Shown here: positions 23,405-32,564 of the stretch, piece after piece
Numbering within the stretch: position 1 is the stretch's first letter
Layout: every line of letters begins with the position of its first letter
Assembly (NCBI GenBank): GCA_964552675.1
Contig: CAZKHJ010000018.1
Location: forward strand, 1 to 48,224
Origin: Sulfurimicrobium sp964552675
GTDB taxonomy: Bacteria; Pseudomonadota; Gammaproteobacteria; Burkholderiales; Sulfuricellaceae
Length of the DNA: 48,224 nucleotides
Reading direction: 5' to 3'
Translations under genes and position numbers: made by a program
Notes under the pieces: model-generated
What the model saw: the letters and a program-made list of their open reading frames with translations, nothing else
Told to the model about the DNA's origin: nothing
The model's database searches: none

Positions 23405-26400
23405 CAGACATCATCCTTCGCTTGATAGTGCTCGGCCAGTTCCTTCAGCATGGCCTGCAAGGCGGCAAGCAGCTCGCTGGCCAGCGCCGTGGCGCCGCTT
23501 TCACCCTTGCGGGCGGCTGCTTCGGTCGCGCTTGCCAGCTGCTGCAGATTTTTGGCCATGAGGTTGCCGCCAACGCTCTTGAGGTTGTGGGCATCGAAGG
23601 CGATCGCTGCCAGATCGCATTGCTCCAGCGCCGCACGCAGCCGGGCCGGCGTGCCCGCATGATTGTCCAGCACGGTGGTCGCCAGCCGGGCGATGAAATC
23701 CTGGCGCTCCTTATAGCGTGCCCGCAGCGCTGGCCAGTCGATTTCACTATTGCCCGCATTATGAACCGGCTGTGGCAATTTATCCGCCGCTACCCTGATT
23801 TCCACCGGGGGCGGGGATATCCCCCCTGCCGCTTCCGGAACATGACGCCGGATTGCCGCTACCAGCAGATCGGTGTCGATAGGCTTGGTGATGTGTTCCA
23901 CCATGCCGGCAGCCAGACATTTGTCGCGTTCCTCCGTCATGGCGTGGGCGGTAAGCCCGATTACCGGCAACGCCGGCGCAATTTCGAGGATCCGGCGAGT
24001 GGCGGAAAAGCCATCCATTACCGGCATCTGGATATCCATCAGCACGACGTCGAAAGCGTCTGCCCCCGCTTCTTCCAGCCGCTCGATGGCTTGCTGGCCG
24101 TTTTCGGCAAACACCACGCGCGCGCCTTCCTGCACCAGCAGGTCTTCCAGAATCAGCCGGTTGACTTCCACGTCCTCCGCCGCCAGCACCGAGTATCTGT
24201 CGAGGCGCGGGCCAGTGGTGGACGGGATGCCTGCCGGGTGTTCCGGGGTGCGGGTCTCCGGCAGGGGCAGATGCAGGGTAAAGCTGCTGCCGGCACCGGG
24301 CCGGCTGACCACGCAGATGTCGCCCCCCATCAGACGCGCAAGATTGCGGCTGATCGCCAGCCCCAGGCCGGAGCCGCCATATTTTCGGGTGGTAGAGGTG
24401 TCGGCCTGTTCGAAAGGGGTGAACAGCCGTGCCATCTGCTCCTCGCTCATGCCGATGCCGCTGTCGACAACATGGAAATAGGTATCACCGCCTTCGCGCG
24501 CTACGCGCAGGAGCACTTCGCCGTGGGGCGTGAACTTGATGGCATTGGTGAGCAGGTTGGCGAGAATCTGCGCCAGACGCAGGGCGTCGCCGGCTACCCA
24601 GGCCGGCAGGTCGGGCGCCAGTTGCACCGCCAGCACCAGACCCTTGGCCCTGGCACGCTCCGCCACCATGCTGATCACACCGTCCAGGGTGGAGGCCAGG
24701 GCAAAGGGATGGGTTTCGATCCGGAGTTTGCCGGCATCGATCCGGGAAATGTCGAGAATGTCGTTGATCAGGGCCAGCAGGTGCTTGCCGGCATCCTGGA
24801 TGCGCGTAAAGGTTGCATGGCAGGCATGTCCGGCGCTGTCGCGTGCGCCGATATGCGCCAGACCCAGTACGGCGTTGAGGGGGGTGCGGATCTCGTGACT
24901 CATGTTGGCGAGAAACTCGCTTTTCACCCGTGCCAGGCGTTCGGCGGCAGCGCGTGCTGCTTCTCGTTCGGCTTCCGCCTGGCGCAGTGCGCTCATGTCG
25001 ATAAAACTGACCACCATGCCGGCAAATTTTTCACCGTGCCGCATCGGCTGGACTGCGTATGTTACCGGCAGCTGGCTTCCATCGGTGCGCCACAGCACTT
25101 CCTCGTCAACCCGGATGGAGCGCTGCTCGCGCAGGGCACGCAGCATGGGACAGTCTTCCTCCGCATAGGGCGTGCCGTCGGGGTAACTGTGGTGAATGGC
25201 GGGGTGCGCATGCCGGCCGACCAGCTCGGCCGGGGTATAGCCCAACATGCGGCAGGCGGCAGGGTTGATGAAGGTGATGCATCCTTCGGGGTTGATGCCG
25301 AACATGCCGTCGGCACTGGATTCCAGGATCAGGCGCGACCATTCCTCGGCAGCTTCCAGTTCGGCGGTGCGCAATGCTACCAGTTCTTCCAGGTGATCGC
25401 GATGTTCAGCCAGTTCCTGTTCCATTTTCCGGCGTTCGGTAATGTCTTCCTTGATCGCCATGTAGTGGGTAATCTGTCCGTTCGGCTGGCGGATCGGGGT
25501 GATGAAGGCGTGTTCCACATATTCGCTGCCATCCTTGCGCCGGTTGAACAGTTCGCCACTCCAGGGCTGGCGGTGGGAGAGTCTGTCCCACATCTCCACA
25601 TAAGTTCCCGGTGGCGTTTTGCCGGATTGCAGGATGCGCGGATTCTGGCCGAGCACTTCTGCTCGAGGGTAGCCGGTGTTGTGCACGAAAGTATCGTTGA
25701 CGTACTCGATGTTTCCTTCCAGGTTGGTGATGACGATGCTTTCCGGGCTCTGTTCGACGGCCAGCGAGAGTTTGCGCAACTGCTCCTCGGCCAGGCGGCG
25801 CGCGGTAATGTCCTGCACCGTGCCGACGGCACGGGCGCCACTGATCTTTGCGCGTTCACGCACCCAGCGGGTTTCATCGGCAACCACGATGCGGTGTTCG
25901 ATGTCATAAGGCGCGCCAGCCACGGCAGCCTGCCAGGAATGGAGGACGAAATCGCGGTCTTCGGGGTGTAGCAGGTTGACGAATGTATCCAGTGTCAGCG
26001 GCGTGTCCTGGGTGACGCCGAACAAACGACAGGTTTCGTCCGACCAGAGCAGCTGCCCGCTGTCCATGTCCAGTGTCCAGCTGCCCACGCCGGCAACTGC
26101 CTGGGCCTCGGTGAGGGCCTGCTCGCTGGCTGCCAGGGCATTGCGCGAAGCGACCAGGCCGTCCAGCATATGGTTGAAAGCGCGCGTCAGATGGGCCAGT
26201 TCGTCATTGCCCTCGACCGGGGCGCGCTTGGCATAGTTGCCCTGTTCCACAGCATCGGCCACCTCCTGGATGGCGTTGAACCGCCGGGTCAGCCCGCGTG
26301 CCATGAGGATGGCGGCGAACGCGCCAAGCAGGATTGCGACCAGCGTGTAGATGAGCCCATCGCGGGTGGCGGCGGCCAGCCTGGCCTGGGTGGCGCGCTG

Positions 26401-26847
26401 GCTCAGCCCGATCCGTGCCCAGCCGAGCTGCCGTCCGGCGAGCAGTACTGGGCTGACAGCATCGACCAGTTCCGGCGTGCGTACCAGCAGGGTCGGTTTT
26501 GCCCGTGTCGGCAGATCGAGTACGAATTTGCCGCGCAGTTCCGGATCGCTGTGTGCCAGCACCTGGCCGCGCTGGTCCAGAATCATGGCATAACGCAGGC
26601 CGGGGTGTTTGTCCTGGGCATTGACCAGCTCCTGCAGGCCGGCAAGGTCAAGAATGGCCAGCCAATCAGCCGAGGTGGTCGCCAGGCTTTGCGCCAGATG
26701 CTCGGCGTGTTCGATCTGGTGCTCGAACAGCAGGTTGCGCTGGCGCGTGGTCAGGTCCCACACGAACAGCGACATGATCACGGCAATGACCAGGATGAAG
26801 GTCAGAATGAGCCTGCGGCGCAGGGAATTGAGCAGCAGGGTCAGCAT
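23404..26847 (-). CDS. Multidomain hybrid sensor histidine kinase with Hpt domain
   Basis: About 1147 residues. Order: membrane helix (residues 12-31), periplasmic sensor region of about 140 residues, second membrane helix (LIYTLVAILLGAFAAILMAR), HAMP, three PAS domains (VGSWTLDMDSGQLLWSDE; SPESIVITNLEGNIEYVND; SADGMFGINPEGCITFINPA), HisKA with phosphoacceptor HEIRTPLNAVLG, HATPase (NLLTNAIKFTPHGEV, GSGLGLAISRNLARLMGG), a receiver with VVLMDIQMPVMDG, and a C-terminal Hpt with HNLKSVGGNL. It is a full BarA-like phosphorelay in one chain. The start at 26847 (MLTLLLNSLRRR) has GGAGG upstream. Likely partners are the two receiver proteins encoded directly downstream. The ligand is unknown. Confidence 0.95.
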   Translation of the reverse strand: MLTLLLNSLRRRLILTFILVIAVIMSLFVWDLTTRQRNLLFEHQIEHAEHLAQSLATTSADWLAILDLAGLQELVNAQDKHPGLRYAMILDQRGQVLAHSDPELRGKFVLDLPTRAKPTLLVRTPELVDAVSPVLLAGRQLGWARIGLSQRATQARLAAATRDGLIYTLVAILLGAFAAILMARGLTRRFNAIQEVADAVEQGNYAKRAPVEGNDELAHLTRAFNHMLDGLVASRNALAASEQALTEAQAVAGVGSWTLDMDSGQLLWSDETCRLFGVTQDTPLTLDTFVNLLHPEDRDFVLHSWQAAVAGAPYDIEHRIVVADETRWVRERAKISGARAVGTVQDITARRLAEEQLRKLSLAVEQSPESIVITNLEGNIEYVNDTFVHNTGYPRAEVLGQNPRILQSGKTPPGTYVEMWDRLSHRQPWSGELFNRRKDGSEYVEHAFITPIRQPNGQITHYMAIKEDITERRKMEQELAEHRDHLEELVALRTAELEAAEEWSRLILESSADGMFGINPEGCITFINPAACRMLGYTPAELVGRHAHPAIHHSYPDGTPYAEEDCPMLRALREQRSIRVDEEVLWRTDGSQLPVTYAVQPMRHGEKFAGMVVSFIDMSALRQAEAEREAARAAAERLARVKSEFLANMSHEIRTPLNAVLGLAHIGARDSAGHACHATFTRIQDAGKHLLALINDILDISRIDAGKLRIETHPFALASTLDGVISMVAERARAKGLVLAVQLAPDLPAWVAGDALRLAQILANLLTNAIKFTPHGEVLLRVAREGGDTYFHVVDSGIGMSEEQMARLFTPFEQADTSTTRKYGGSGLGLAISRNLARLMGGDICVVSRPGAGSSFTLHLPLPETRTPEHPAGIPSTTGPRLDRYSVLAAEDVEVNRLILEDLLVQEGARVVFAENGQQAIERLEEAGADAFDVVLMDIQMPVMDGFSATRRILEIAPALPVIGLTAHAMTEERDKCLAAGMVEHITKPIDTDLLVAAIRRHVPEAAGGISPPPVEIRVAADKLPQPVHNAGNSEIDWPALRARYKERQDFIARLATTVLDNHAGTPARLRAALEQCDLAAIAFDAHNLKSVGGNLMAKNLQQLASATEAAARKGESGATALASELLAALQAMLKELAEHYQAKDDV

Positions 26848-27069
26848 TATCCCGCCTCCACCATGCATGGCCTTGTGTCTGTCATGGGGGGTGTTGACGG
26901 CCCCCATGCTGCGCCATGAATAAACGGTACGCTGGCGAATTGGCGGAGGCGGAGCGGGACTGGGCACATGGCCGGAATTCCAGATTGGAACGTCTGCTTA
27001 TTATCGGCTTTTTTGGGAAAATAACCAATTCAGATGGCATGGCGGGTGCCGGGTGTTCCGGAATGATGT
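26848..27069. promoter_or_regulatory. Leader region of the hybrid-kinase operon
   Basis: This 222-bp gap contains a stem-loop with arms CATGGGGG (26883-26890) and CCCCCATG (26901-26908), about 35 nt upstream of the kinase start on the transcribed strand. The rest shows no gene. The promoter of the three-gene operon should lie here. The hairpin could shape translation of the kinase, but that is speculative. Confidence 0.3.
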
Positions 27070-27480
27070 TCAGAACGGCTTGACTACCACCAGAATCACC
27101 ACCGCTGCCAGAATCAGCACCGGCAGCTCGTTCATCCAGCGATAGAACACATGACTGCGGCGATTGCGTTCATGCCTGAAATCGGCCACGATTTTGCCGC
27201 AATAGAGGTGGTAGGCGGCCAGGATGGTTGCCAGGGCCAGTTTGGCATATAGCCAGCCGCCGCTGAAGCCGAAGCCGAGCCATAGCCAGAAGCCGAACCC
27301 CAGCGCCAGTACGCCCAGCGGTGTCATGAAGCGGTAGAGTTTGTGCTCCATCAGTTGGAGCCGCTCTGCCGTGGCCCGGTCTTCCACCATGGCATGATTT
27401 ACGAACAGGCGCGGCAGATAGAACAGGCCAGCGAACCAGCTGACGACGAAAATGATGTGCAGCGCCTTGATCCAGAGCAT
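27070..27480 (-). CDS. hemJ: Protoporphyrinogen oxidase HemJ (UPF0093)
   Basis: A 136-residue inner-membrane protein with four hydrophobic segments. It starts MLWIKALHIIFVVSWFAGLFYLPRLFV, carrying the conserved histidine near residue 8 that ligates heme in this family, and has YRWMNELPVLILAAVVILVVVKPF at the end. HemJ oxidises protoporphyrinogen IX in heme synthesis in bacteria lacking HemG/HemY. The gene appears to be a single transcription unit, divergent from the receiver gene at 27543. Confidence 0.92.
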   Translation of the reverse strand: MLWIKALHIIFVVSWFAGLFYLPRLFVNHAMVEDRATAERLQLMEHKLYRFMTPLGVLALGFGFWLWLGFGFSGGWLYAKLALATILAAYHLYCGKIVADFRHERNRRSHVFYRWMNELPVLILAAVVILVVVKPF

Positions 27481-27542
27481 GGGCGGTATCCAGCTGAGAT
27501 GGAGTAGAATGGAAGCGGATTATACGCGGTAGTTTTTATCTC

Positions 27543-28961
27543 ATGACACAAGCACGCATTCTGATTGTTGAGGATGATGAATTTGTGGCGCAGGAGCTGG
27601 CCCTGCGCCTGGGGGCCATGGGCCATGTCGTGGCGGGCACCCTGTCACGCGGGGAGGATGTGCTGTTGCAGGCTTCCGCGCTTCAGCCCGACCTGATCCT
27701 GATGGATATCATGCTCGAGGGTGCCATGGACGGGATCGAGGCAGCGCGCCAGTTCCAGCGGCGGCACGATGTGCCGGTGGTGTTCCTCACCGGCCACGAC
27801 AATGATTCCCTGGCGCGGCGCGCCATGAGCACCGCGCCTTTTGCCTACCTGCAGAAACCCATCCGGGAGCGGGAGTTGCAGCTCACGCTGGAACTGGCCC
27901 TGTACCGCCACAGCATGGAAGCGCGGCTGAAAAATGCCTATGCCCAGCTCGAACATCGCTATACCGCGCTGGCGGAAAGCTAGCTGCGCTTTCGCACCCT
28001 GTTCGAGTCGTCGCCCATCGGTATCGTCTTTGCCGAGCCGGACGGGCATTTCGTCAAGGCCAACCAGGCCCTGTGCGAGATGCTGGGCTACAGCGAGGAA
28101 GATTTGTGCGAGCGCGATTTTCTCTCGATCACCCATCCCGATGATCTGATGGCCAACCGCATGCTGGCGAGCCGTGCCCTGGCCGGCGAAATTCCCGGCT
28201 ATCGCATGGAGAAACGCTACGTGTGCAGGGATGGCGGGATCGTGTGGGGAGCGCTGGTGACCACCCTGATCCGCGATCAGGCCGGCCAGCCCGCCTACTG
28301 GCTGGCCATGGTGGAAAACATCACCCAGCGCAGGGAGTTGGAAACCCTGCGCCAGCTGCGCCTGGCCGAGCGCTGCAATACCATGCTGCGCAATATCCAT
28401 CACCGCATCGAGCATAATCTGGATGATGTGGCCGGCCTGCTGCTGAGGCATCTTGCAAACCGCCCCCAAACCTGGGAGGTGATCGAGGAAGCGATCGGAC
28501 AGTTCAACACTATCGCCATCATCCACGGGCTGGAAGGCCAGGCCCAGGGACGGGACATTGCGCTCGACGAGATGGTGGCGGCGATCCAGCGTTCGGTGGG
28601 CAGCGCCGCTGCGCCGCAGTTCAGCACCAGGCTGGCGACGAAGGTTCGCGTGAGCGACCGGGATGTGGTGCCGCTCGCCCTGATCCTGAAAGTGCTGGTT
28701 CTCAATGCGGTGAGCCACGGCAGCGGCCCTTGCCGCATCGAACTGGACGGAGCCGGCGCAGGGGTGTCGGTGCGGGTTGCCAATCATGCCCCGGATCTGC
28801 CTGCCGGGCTGGATTTTGAAGCGGGCACCGGCCTTGGCGTGGGCCTGAATCTGGTCAAGGCGCTGCTGCCACCGGCAGGGGCGAGATTTTCGCTGCGCCG
28901 GCAGGACGGGGAAGTACTGGCCGAACTGATGCTGGCTCCACCCGTAGTCAGCGCGGCCTGA
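27543..28961 (+). pseudogene. Receiver-PAS-histidine kinase gene interrupted by an in-frame TAG
   Basis: One frame runs from the ATG at 27543 to the TGA at 28959 but is broken by TAG at 27981-27983. Before the stop is a receiver domain (D55 in LILMDIMLEGAMDG) and a coiled segment ending YTALAES. After it the frame continues directly with LRFRTLFESSPIGIVFAEPD (a PAS start), HPDDLMANRML, then a kinase core of the HisKA_2/HWE sort with NIHHRIEHNLDDVAGLL, LILKVLVLNAVSHGS and GTGLGVGLNLVKALL. No base is missing, so a single GAG or CAG to TAG change explains the break. The 146-residue receiver part could still be made alone; the kinase part has no obvious start before its PAS domain. Confidence 0.88.
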
Positions 28962-28992
28962 TCCACGTTCTGTTTCAACCTGGAAAAAGCAG

Positions 28993-29137
28993 TTGAACCG
29001 CAGAGGCGCAAAGGCGCAAAGTAAAAACAATACGTTATCTGAATCTATCCAGTCACCAGACGGGTGAATGCCAGATGATCTCCATGTCCCCGTTTCCTTC
29101 GCGTCTTTGCGGTTATCTATTGAGGTTTCAGGTTCAA
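28993..29137. repeat. Dispersed CGCAAAG-type inverted repeat, copy 1
   Basis: The left arm TTGAACCGCAGAGGCGCAAA (28993 on) faces GCGTCTTTGCGGTT (29101-29114) and a terminal GGTTCAA (29131-29137). The last bases of the element supply the first base of the tlpA start codon. The same family recurs at 31404-31505. Confidence 0.75.
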
Positions 29138-29679
29138 TGAAATTGCCGTCGCGCCTGCGCGCCTTGTTTGCCGCCAGAACCTGGCGCCCGGATATCTGGA
29201 CACTCCTGCTGGCCGGTGCCGTCGTGTACTTCTGGTTTCGCCCGCCAGCCTGGGTGAGCGAGGAGAATCGTGCGGCACCGGTGCTGCGCGCCACCTTGCT
29301 GGATGGGCGTGCGCTTGATCTGGAGCAACTGCGCGGCAAGGTGGTGCTGGTGAATTTCTGGGCTACCTGGTGTCCCTACTGCCGTCATGAAATGCCGGCG
29401 ATGGAGGCGTTCTACCGGGATTATCGCGACAAGGGCTTCGAAATCGTTGCCCTGAGTCAGGATGACGATGCCGGCAAGGTCGGCGAATTCCTGCGCCAGG
29501 AGGGCTACCATTTCCCCGTGGCGCTGGAGCCGGCGGGGGCCGCCACTGCCTTAGGCGGGGTGAGCCGGCTGCCCACCTCGTTCGTGATCGACAGGCAGGG
29601 CAAGGTGCGCCACAAGATCAGCGGCCAGGTCCACTATGCCCGTCTCAAGGCGCTGGTGGAACCGCTGTTGGCGGAGTAG
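29137..29679 (+). CDS. TlpA-like thiol:disulfide redoxin
   Basis: A 180-residue thioredoxin-fold protein with one N-terminal membrane anchor (WTLLLAGAVVYFWF, about 22-36) and a periplasmic domain. The active site is WATWCPYCRHEMP, with the TlpA/ResA-type FWATWC context and the cis-proline segment RLPTSFVIDRQGKV. It probably reduces disulfides of periplasmic proteins or apocytochromes. The start MKLPSRLRALF at 29137 is preferred over an in-frame ATG 23 codons earlier that lies in the repeat element. Confidence 0.92.
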   Translation: MKLPSRLRALFAARTWRPDIWTLLLAGAVVYFWFRPPAWVSEENRAAPVLRATLLDGRALDLEQLRGKVVLVNFWATWCPYCRHEMPAMEAFYRDYRDKGFEIVALSQDDDAGKVGEFLRQEGYHFPVALEPAGAATALGGVSRLPTSFVIDRQGKVRHKISGQVHYARLKALVEPLLAE

Positions 29680-29690
29680 GGCGCGGCGGC

Positions 29691-30227
29691 CTACTCCTTG
29701 CCAGCGCGCAGGTTGCCCAGGCTTTTTTCCATTTCCCGTTTGTAGAAAATGTAGTCCATCTCCGGTGCGGGCGCGCCCATCCTGACTGCTGCCGCGGTGA
29801 CCTGGCCGCGCAGGTGGGCGGCGTGGGTCATGATGTGGGTGAGGGCGTCGCGCACCCAGATCTGGCGCGGTTCATTGGCGGTGCTGAGGTAGCCGATCTG
29901 TTCGTCGAAGAAGGTTTCCGGCTGCGCTTCCAGCCAGCGCTGGGCTTCGCGGAACTCCAGACGCAGCGCGTTCTTGAGCTCCTTCCAGTCGGCGACATAC
30001 AGCTCTTCGCGCCCCACTGGCTGGTTTTCCTGCTTCAGGCGCATCATCCAGTTGCGGGTGACCACCAGGATGTGGTTCATGCTCTTGTGGATGTTCTCGA
30101 ACGGCATGCCCTGGCTGCTCTGGCGCATGTCCTCGGCGAGCACGTCGAGCGCGACGAACAGCATGTCATTGGCCCAGTGCTGGTAATCCGCCTGGTAGAT
30201 GAAATGTTTTTTCAGCGTGGTCATCAT
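29691..30227 (-). CDS. DinB-family protein
   Basis: The 178-residue helical protein has the DinB four-helix features. An early YQADYQHWANDML is followed by the first metal histidine in SMNHILVVTRNW and the two late histidines in THIMTHAAHLRGQVTAAAVRMG. DinB/YfiT proteins bind a divalent metal through three histidines, and some are thiol-dependent transferases; the substrate here is unknown. The gene overlaps the upstream redoxin gene by 4 nt, so the two are co-expressed. Confidence 0.88.
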   Translation of the reverse strand: MMTTLKKHFIYQADYQHWANDMLFVALDVLAEDMRQSSQGMPFENIHKSMNHILVVTRNWMMRLKQENQPVGREELYVADWKELKNALRLEFREAQRWLEAQPETFFDEQIGYLSTANEPRQIWVRDALTHIMTHAAHLRGQVTAAAVRMGAPAPEMDYIFYKREMEKSLGNLRAGKE

Positions 30228-30733
30228 GATGCCGCCCCTCCCAGTTGTTTTTCCAGTAATGCATGCAAGCGGGTGAAATCGAGTTCGCCCAGGGTCTGCT
30301 GGAGGATATGCCCCTGCTGGTCGATGACGAAAGTGGTCGGCGTCAGCTTGACCTGGTTGAATGCCTTTGCCGCCTCGCCTGTCGAGTCCAGCGCCACGGT
30401 GAAAGGCAGGTCGCGCTGCCGCACATAATTGCTGACATATTCGGGCGGGTCATAACTCATTGCCACCGCCACCACTTCCAGTCCGCGCGCCTGATATTTC
30501 CGGTAAGTTTCGGCCAGGTGCGGCATTTCCTTGATGCAGCCGGGGCAGCTGGTGGCCCAGAAATTCACGATTACCACCTTGCCGCGCAGGCTGTCGAGCG
30601 GCATCTGTTTCCCGCTCAGGGTTTTTAGTGCAACATTCGGTGCTACAGGTTTCTGCGTCAAAGTGAGCGCTAACCCCGCCATCAGCGCCAATATGCTGAT
30701 GGCAATTAGAACATGCTTTTTGGCTGGCATCAA
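30224..30733 (-). CDS. TlpA-like thiol:disulfide redoxin (second copy)
   Basis: 169 residues with an N-terminal membrane or signal helix (VLIAISILALMAGLALTL) and a periplasmic thioredoxin fold. The active site is WATSCPGCIKEMPHL, and the cis-proline region is KLTPTTFVIDQQGHIL. It differs from the 29137 protein in the CxxC dipeptide (PG instead of PY), so partners may differ. It overlaps murU upstream and the DinB gene downstream by 4 nt each, forming a tight minus-strand operon. Confidence 0.92.
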   Translation of the reverse strand: MMPAKKHVLIAISILALMAGLALTLTQKPVAPNVALKTLSGKQMPLDSLRGKVVIVNFWATSCPGCIKEMPHLAETYRKYQARGLEVVAVAMSYDPPEYVSNYVRQRDLPFTVALDSTGEAAKAFNQVKLTPTTFVIDQQGHILQQTLGELDFTRLHALLEKQLGGAAS

Positions 30734-31398
30734 TTTTCCCTCAGTGCTTTGTCCAGTTCGGCAAGACGCCCGGGCGTGCCGACATCCACCCAGCGCCCGG
30801 CGTAATGCATGCCGCCCACTGTGCCGTGATCCATCGCCGCGCGCAACAGGGGCGCAAGCTTTGCTTTCGCGCCGCGCTCGATGGCGGCAAAAAATTCCGG
30901 CCGGTAAATGCCGATCCCGCTGAATGTGAATTGTGCGTTTCCATGTGCCTGGACCAATCCATTCTCCAGGGCGAAATCCCCGCCGGGGTGGTGCGGCGGG
31001 TTGTCCACCAGCACCAGCCAGGTGGCGTATTTTTCTGCTACGCCATGCAGGGCAGAAAAGTCGAAGTCGCAGAACACGTCTCCGTTGACGACCACGAAGG
31101 CGTCCTCGCCCAGCAGCGGGAGCGCGTTGGCGATTCCTCCTGCCGTTTCGAGCGCTTCGGATTCCGGTGAATAGTGGATGCTCACTCCATAGCGGCTGCC
31201 ATCACCCAGAAAAGTTTCGATCTGTGCGCCGAGATGGGCGTGGTTGATCACCAGTTCGCGTATCCCGGCGCGGGCCAGGTTCTCGATATGCCACACGATC
31301 AGCGGTTTGCCGCCCACCGGCAGCAGGGGCTTGGGCGTGCTGTCGGTGAGTGGGCGCATGCGCTCGCCGCGTCCGGCTGCGAGGATCATGGCTTTCAT
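30730..31398 (-). CDS. murU: N-acetylmuramate alpha-1-phosphate uridylyltransferase
   Basis: A 222-residue nucleotidyltransferase beginning MKAMILAAGRGERMRPLTDS, then TPKPLLPVGGKPLI, the metal site VVNGDVFCDFD, and YAGRWVDVGTPGRL. Together with AmgK, encoded just upstream, it turns recycled MurNAc into UDP-MurNAc without de novo MurA/MurB, a route described in Pseudomonas that gives intrinsic fosfomycin tolerance. Placement beside amgK and divergent lptD matches the Pseudomonas order and distinguishes it from generic sugar nucleotidyltransferases. Confidence 0.92.
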   Translation of the reverse strand: MKAMILAAGRGERMRPLTDSTPKPLLPVGGKPLIVWHIENLARAGIRELVINHAHLGAQIETFLGDGSRYGVSIHYSPESEALETAGGIANALPLLGEDAFVVVNGDVFCDFDFSALHGVAEKYATWLVLVDNPPHHPGGDFALENGLVQAHGNAQFTFSGIGIYRPEFFAAIERGAKAKLAPLLRAAMDHGTVGGMHYAGRWVDVGTPGRLAELDKALREN

Positions 31399-31403
31399 TC
31401 TGG

Positions 31404-31505
31404 ATTGAGCCGCAAAGGCGCAAAGACACGAAGAAATTCAAAGCAAAGCCGGCATTGTTTATCCCGGCCCTTTGCGCCTTTGCGTCTTTGCGGTAAAAGA
31501 TTCAA
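31404..31505. repeat. Dispersed CGCAAAG-type inverted repeat, copy 2
   Basis: The left arm ATTGAGCCGCAAAGGCGCAA (31404 on) continuing AGACACGAAG faces CTTTGCGCCTTTGCGTCTTT (31470 on) continuing GCGG. It fills the whole gap between amgK and murU, and its end overlaps the amgK stop codon. The arms match copy 1 at 28993-29137. The resulting hairpin would sit in the amgK-murU transcript. Confidence 0.8.
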
Positions 31506-32494
31506 AACGTATACCCCGCCGCCACCTGCCGGTTTTCCACTTCATCCAGCAGTTTCAGCAGGGGCGTCAGGGTGCCGTAGCGCGCGCAGGCCTTGCGCAG
31601 GTAGCTCATCACCGTGGGCATGTCCTTGAGGTAGCCGTCCTTGCCGTCACGATGGTGAAGCCGGGCGAAAATGCCCAGTACCTTGATATGGCGCTGCACC
31701 CCCATCCATTCGAAATCGCGGTAGAACTCGTAAAAGTCGGCATTGACCGGCAGCCCGGCTTTTTTCGCCTTTTCCCAGTAGCGGATGCACCAGTCCAGCA
31801 CGCGCTCCTCTTCCCAGGTGATGTAGGCATCCTTGAACAGGGAAGCGAGGTCGTAAGTGATCGGGCCGTACACCGCATCCTGGAAGTCCAGCACGCCGGG
31901 GTTGGGCGCCGAGGCCATCAGGTTGCGCGAGTGGTAATCGCGGTGGACATAGACCCTGGGCTGGGACAGGTTGTTGAGCGCGATCAGGGCGAAGGTGCGC
32001 TCCAGCAGTTCGCGCTGCGAGTCATTCAGCCCGGCCTGAACATGCTTGTCCAGATACCATTCCGGCAGCAGGCGCATTTCGCGCAGCAGCAGCGCCTCGT
32101 CGTAGGGTGGCAGGCTGTCAGGGCGGCTGGCGAGCTGGATCCGGATCAGCGCGTCGATCGCATCGCGATACAGGGTGTCGGCGTTGCTTTCATCGAGAAT
32201 CTGCAGGTAAGTGGTGTGCCCCAGGTCCGACAGCAACAGGAAACCCTGTTCCAGATCCTGTGCCAATATCCTGGGGACGTGAGCGCCCGCTTCTCCAAAC
32301 AGCCTTGCTGCATGGATGAACGGCTTGCAGTCCTCGTGCTCGGGCGGGGCGTCCATGACAATATGGGTGCCGTCGTGGCCCGAAACCCGGAAGTAACGGC
32401 GAAAGCTGGCATCGGCCGATGCCGGTGCGACGCTCCAGCCGCCATCGGGAAGCTGCTGGCGCAGCCAGTCGTGCATGAGTTCAATACGTTTCAC
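31502..32494 (-). CDS. amgK: N-acetylmuramate/N-acetylglucosamine anomeric kinase
   Basis: A 330-residue kinase of the aminoglycoside phosphotransferase fold. It has the catalytic loop VYVHRDYHSRNLMA and the metal motif GVLDFQDAVYGPITYDLASLFKDAY, which read as the AmgK type. It phosphorylates the C1 position of MurNAc from peptidoglycan turnover and hands it to MurU. The gene is divergent from lptD, and a 103-bp repeat separates it from murU. Confidence 0.93.
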   Translation of the reverse strand: MKRIELMHDWLRQQLPDGGWSVAPASADASFRRYFRVSGHDGTHIVMDAPPEHEDCKPFIHAARLFGEAGAHVPRILAQDLEQGFLLLSDLGHTTYLQILDESNADTLYRDAIDALIRIQLASRPDSLPPYDEALLLREMRLLPEWYLDKHVQAGLNDSQRELLERTFALIALNNLSQPRVYVHRDYHSRNLMASAPNPGVLDFQDAVYGPITYDLASLFKDAYITWEEERVLDWCIRYWEKAKKAGLPVNADFYEFYRDFEWMGVQRHIKVLGIFARLHHRDGKDGYLKDMPTVMSYLRKACARYGTLTPLLKLLDEVENRQVAAGYTF

Positions 32495-32544
32495 GGAGAC
32501 TTCGCCTCATTGCTTAATTCACGGAATTGTGCGATTTTAGCACC

Positions 32545-32550
32545 TATAAT
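32545..32550 (+). promoter_or_regulatory. Candidate -10 box for lptD
   Basis: A perfect TATAAT lies 14 nt before the lptD ATG in the 70-bp divergent gap. No good -35 is seen at 16-18 nt, and the leader would be very short, so this is a weak call. Confidence 0.25.
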
Positions 32551-32564
32551 CGGTCTCTATAACA

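Noticed and set aside
28080..28961. A separate kinase gene starting at 28080
   Set aside because: That ATG is inside a PAS domain whose beginning lies in frame just after the TAG at 27981, so it is the rest of one interrupted gene.
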